In this document: positions 61,804 to 64,000 of the stretch, in pieces
Position numbering within the stretch: the first letter of the stretch is position 1
Layout: each line of letters begins with the position of its first letter
Source of the DNA: Georgenia sp. TF02-10
GTDB taxonomy: Bacteria > Actinomycetota > Actinomycetes > Actinomycetales > Actinomycetaceae
Direction: 5' to 3'
Assembly: GCF_022759505.1 (NCBI RefSeq)
Contig: NZ_CP094290.1
Coordinates: 1 to 64,000, forward strand
Length of the DNA stretch: 64,000 bases
Program-made: the position numbers and the translations under genes
Notes under the pieces: generated by a model
Databases searched by the model: none
What the model saw: the letters and a program-made list of their open reading frames with translations, nothing else
Told to the model about the DNA's origin: nothing

Positions 61804-63222
61804 ATGTTCAACAACAGCGAAGAGCTGCTCAGCTTCATCAAGGACGAGGGCGTCGAGATGGTCGACGTCCGGTTCTGCGACCTGCCCGGCATCATGCAGC
61901 ACTTCACCGTCCCCGTGTCGACGTTCGACGAGTCGGTGTTCGAGGACGGGCTCGGGTTCGACGGCTCCTCGATCCGCGGCTTCCAGGCGATCAACGAGTC
62001 CGACATGGCGCTCTTCCCCGACCCGACCACGGCGTACGTCGACCCGTTCCGCGAGTCGAAGACGCTGGTCGTCAACTTCTTCATCCACGACCCGATCACG
62101 GGCGAGCCCTACTCGCGCGACCCGCGCAACGTGGCGCGCAAGGCGCTGGCCTACCTCGAGACCACCGGCGTCGCCGACACCGCGTTCTTCGCGCCGGAGG
62201 CGGAGTTCTACATCTTCGACAAGGTGCGGTACTCCACCAGCGCCAACGAGGGCTTCTACCACATCGACTCCGTCGAGGGCTGGTGGAATTCCGGCGCCGA
62301 GGGCGACAACCTGGGCTACAAGACGCGGTTCAAGGGCGGCTACTTCCCCGTGGCGCCGTACGACCACTACGGCGACCTGCGCGACCAGATGGTGAAGAAC
62401 CTGGAGAACGTCGGCCTCACCGTCGAGCGGTCGCACCACGAGGTCGGCACCGCCGGCCAGGCCGAGATCAACTACCGGTTCGACACCCTGCTCCGCGCGG
62501 CCGACGACGTGATGAAGTTCAAGTACGTCATCAAGAACACCGCGTGGCACGCCAACAAGTCGGTCACCTTCATGCCGAAGCCCATCTTCGGCGACAACGG
62601 CTCGGGCATGCACGTGCACCAGTCGCTGTGGAAGGACGGCGAGCCGATGTTCTACGACGAGACCGGCTACGGCGGCCTCTCCGACGTCGCCCGCTGGTAC
62701 ATCGGCGGCATCCTCAAGCACGCCCCCGCGGTGCTCGCGTTCACCAACCCGACCGTGAACTCCTACCACCGCCTGGTGAAGGGCTTCGAGGCCCCGATCT
62801 CGCTGGTCTACTCCTCGCGCAACCGCTCCGCCTCGGTCCGGATCCCGATCACCGGCTCCAACCCGAAGGCCAAGCGCATCGAGACCCGGTTCCCCGACCC
62901 GTCGGCCAACCCCTACCTCGCGTTCTCCGCGCTGATGCTCGCCGGCCTCGACGGCATCCAGAACAAGATCGAGCCCGCCGCCCCGATCGACAAGGACATC
63001 TACGAGCTCCCGCCGGACGAGATGGCCGAGATCGAGCAGGTCCCGACCTCGCTCGGCGCGGTGCTCGACGCCCTCGAGGACGACCACGACTTCCTCACCG
63101 CGGGCAACGTCTTCACCCCCGACCTGATCGACACCTGGATCTCCTACAAGCGCGAGCACGAGATCGAGCCGGTGCAGCAGCGCCCGCACCCGCACGAGTT
63201 CGAGCTGTACTACGACATCTAG
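61804..63222 (+). CDS. glnA: Glutamine synthetase type I
   Basis: A 472-residue [60 protein letters not shown] and the [13 protein letters not shown] loop. The adenylylation region DIYELPPDE is intact with Tyr400, so GlnE-type modification is possible. It makes glutamine from glutamate and ammonia. ATG 61804 has GAGGAGGAA upstream. The preceding tandem GlnR site marks it as a nitrogen-responsive enzyme. In mycobacteria the orthologue (Rv2220) follows the same lipB-lipA neighbourhood. Confidence 0.97.
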   Translation: MFNNSEELLSFIKDEGVEMVDVRFCDLPGIMQHFTVPVSTFDESVFEDGLGFDGSSIRGFQAINESDMALFPDPTTAYVDPFRESKTLVVNFFIHDPITGEPYSRDPRNVARKALAYLETTGVADTAFFAPEAEFYIFDKVRYSTSANEGFYHIDSVEGWWNSGAEGDNLGYKTRFKGGYFPVAPYDHYGDLRDQMVKNLENVGLTVERSHHEVGTAGQAEINYRFDTLLRAADDVMKFKYVIKNTAWHANKSVTFMPKPIFGDNGSGMHVHQSLWKDGEPMFYDETGYGGLSDVARWYIGGILKHAPAVLAFTNPTVNSYHRLVKGFEAPISLVYSSRNRSASVRIPITGSNPKAKRIETRFPDPSANPYLAFSALMLAGLDGIQNKIEPAAPIDKDIYELPPDEMAEIEQVPTSLGAVLDALEDDHDFLTAGNVFTPDLIDTWISYKREHEIEPVQQRPHPHEFELYYDI

Positions 63223-63269
63223 GCTCAGATATAGGAGAACAGCTCGAACTCGTTCTCCAGAGTCGTCGA

Positions 63270-63316
63270 AAGTGGCGGCTGACCTGCGGAAACTCCCGCG
63301 GCGTCAGCCGCCACTT
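63270..63316 (+). terminator. Perfect 14-bp hairpin after glnA
   Basis: AAGTGGCGGCTGAC (63270-63283) pairs exactly with GTCAGCCGCCACTT (63303-63316), and a GCGG/CCGC pair extends within the 19-nt loop. The likely function is to end the glnA transcript. The sequence also has the look of a dispersed repeat element. Confidence 0.65.
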
Positions 63317-63494
63317 CTCGTTGGGTCGCACGCGGGGGTGTCCGAGATCGAGTAGATGTGGGAGATCCGATCGAGCTCGAGTTCCTGAGGTCGCCTGGAG
63401 CGGCACCTGACGTGCAGAGGTCCTCTGCGGCGTGAGCCGCGACGCTTTCGTCGTTCGCCCGAAATCGCCGTCGCGCACAATTACGGTGCTAGAC

Positions 63495-64000
63495 ATGGGT
63501 TGGGTACTCCTCATTCTGGTCGTCGTCTGCGGTATCTATCTCGCGACCAAAGGCGCATCGATTGCTCCCCCGTCCAAGCCGACACAGGCTCGACCACCAC
63601 GACCGAGCCTCTTCGACGAGGTACCCCGAGGGGCGCGAGCTGGGTCAACGGCCCGTGCCGCTGACTCCCGCAGTCGCTCCAAGGCGGCACCCGCCAGGAC
63701 GCCGACGTACACGCGAGAGCCCACCGCGCCGAGCGCCACTGACCCGCGGCCATGGAGCGCTGAGGGCCGGGACATTCCCTTCGCTGAGCCGGGCCTGCGT
63801 GGGCCGCTGTTCCACTACGGTGGCACGTCCCTGCGCGCGGGCTCGGAGCACCATGGGCCGTTCGCTGTCATCGACTTCGAGACGACTGGTCTCTCCGCAG
63901 AGCGCGACCGAATCGTCGAAGTCGCCGTCGCGCGAGTCGACGCCGATGGTCGGGTCGAAGACGAGTTCGCGACGTTGGTCAACCCTCAGGGGCGCGACGT
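63495..64000 (+). CDS. Membrane-anchored DnaQ-like exonuclease (partial, runs off window)
   Basis: An ATG at 63495 opens a frame that stays open to the window edge (168 codons). Residues 1-18 are a hydrophobic anchor (MGWVLLILVVVCGIYLAT). A 100-residue Ser/Pro/Arg-rich linker follows. From about residue 122 the protein reads FAVIDFETTGLSAERDRIVEVAVARVD (given here as FAVIDFETTGLSAERDR and IVEVAVARVD), the ExoI motif of DEDD 3'-5' exonucleases as in DnaQ. No Shine-Dalgarno sequence is evident. Base composition is visibly less G+C-rich than its neighbours, suggesting a different origin. The rest of the gene is outside the window. Confidence 0.8.
   Translation, partial: MGWVLLILVVVCGIYLATKGASIAPPSKPTQARPPRPSLFDEVPRGARAGSTARAADSRSRSKAAPARTPTYTREPTAPSATDPRPWSAEGRDIPFAEPGLRGPLFHYGGTSLRAGSEHHGPFAVIDFETTGLSAERDRIVEVAVARVDADGRVEDEFATLVNPQGRD

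Overview
The window is a chromosomal segment of a very high-GC actinobacterium. The family is probably Nocardioidaceae, with Nocardioides the best guess. This rests on codon use, frequent GTG starts, ATGA/GTGA gene overlaps, F420-type and mycothiol-type protein families, GlnR and ClgR regulation, and gene order. No tRNA, rRNA, CRISPR array, insertion sequence or phage gene was seen. Most of the window is housekeeping DNA. Two long stretches follow gene orders remembered from Mycobacterium: clgR-cinA-pgsA-rimO-ftsK-rnj-dapA-folA-thyA, and gcvT-pepA-lpd/sucB-TIGR01777-lipB-lipA-DUF4191-RDD-glnA. The most distinctive content lies where other genes interrupt these backbones.

Layout. 1-4.8 kb: a DUF222/HNH protein, a VOC protein, two paralogous small secreted proteins and an orphan DNA methyltransferase. 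4.85-7.5 kb: an NAD-salvage operon in which nicotinate phosphoribosyltransferase is fused in frame to nicotinamidase, followed by an NrtR-type Nudix regulator and preceded by a palindromic NrtR-like operator. 7.5-11.4 kb: a stand-alone LanC-like protein, divergent from an ArsR-SRPBCC-DinB operon whose apparently leaderless promoter carries two identical palindromes, then TfoX-like and VOC proteins. 11.5-17.8 kb: Lhr helicase, Nei2-type glycosylase and HtpX. 17.8-30.8 kb (minus strand): FtsK, a RodZ-like protein, RimO, PgsA, CinA and ClgR. A 1684-residue secreted nuclease/5'-nucleotidase interrupts this run, and an array of four direct plus four inverted 32-bp repeats lies upstream of rimO. 31-41.9 kb: secreted M4 peptidase, RNase J, DapA, sulfatase, LLM oxidoreductase, DHFR, a lipoprotein and thymidylate synthase. 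42-48.7 kb: GcvT, leucyl aminopeptidase, lipoamide dehydrogenase and a 2-oxoacid dehydrogenase E2. 48.8-52.6 kb: class Ia ribonucleotide reductase nrdAB behind a cobalamin riboswitch. 52.7-59.2 kb: TIGR01777, LipB, an ABC exporter pair, LipA, DUF4191 and RDD proteins. 59.3-61.5 kb: a coupled three-gene cassette (small helical protein, 464-residue HExxH protein, lipoprotein). 61.6-63.2 kb: glnA behind a tandem GlnR-type site. 63.5 kb to the edge: the start of a membrane-anchored DnaQ-like exonuclease with lower-GC codon use.

Functional links. Lpd, E2, LipB and LipA form a lipoate/2-oxoacid dehydrogenase group. ThyA, FolA, GcvT and NrdAB bear on one-carbon and deoxynucleotide supply. Three large secreted enzymes (nuclease/phosphatase, M4 peptidase, sulfatase) suggest scavenging of extracellular polymers. 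The best candidate for an undescribed system is the HExxH cassette at 59.3-61.5 kb. The next best are the LanC-like gene with its twin-operator divergent operon, and the stop-less NAD-salvage fusion.
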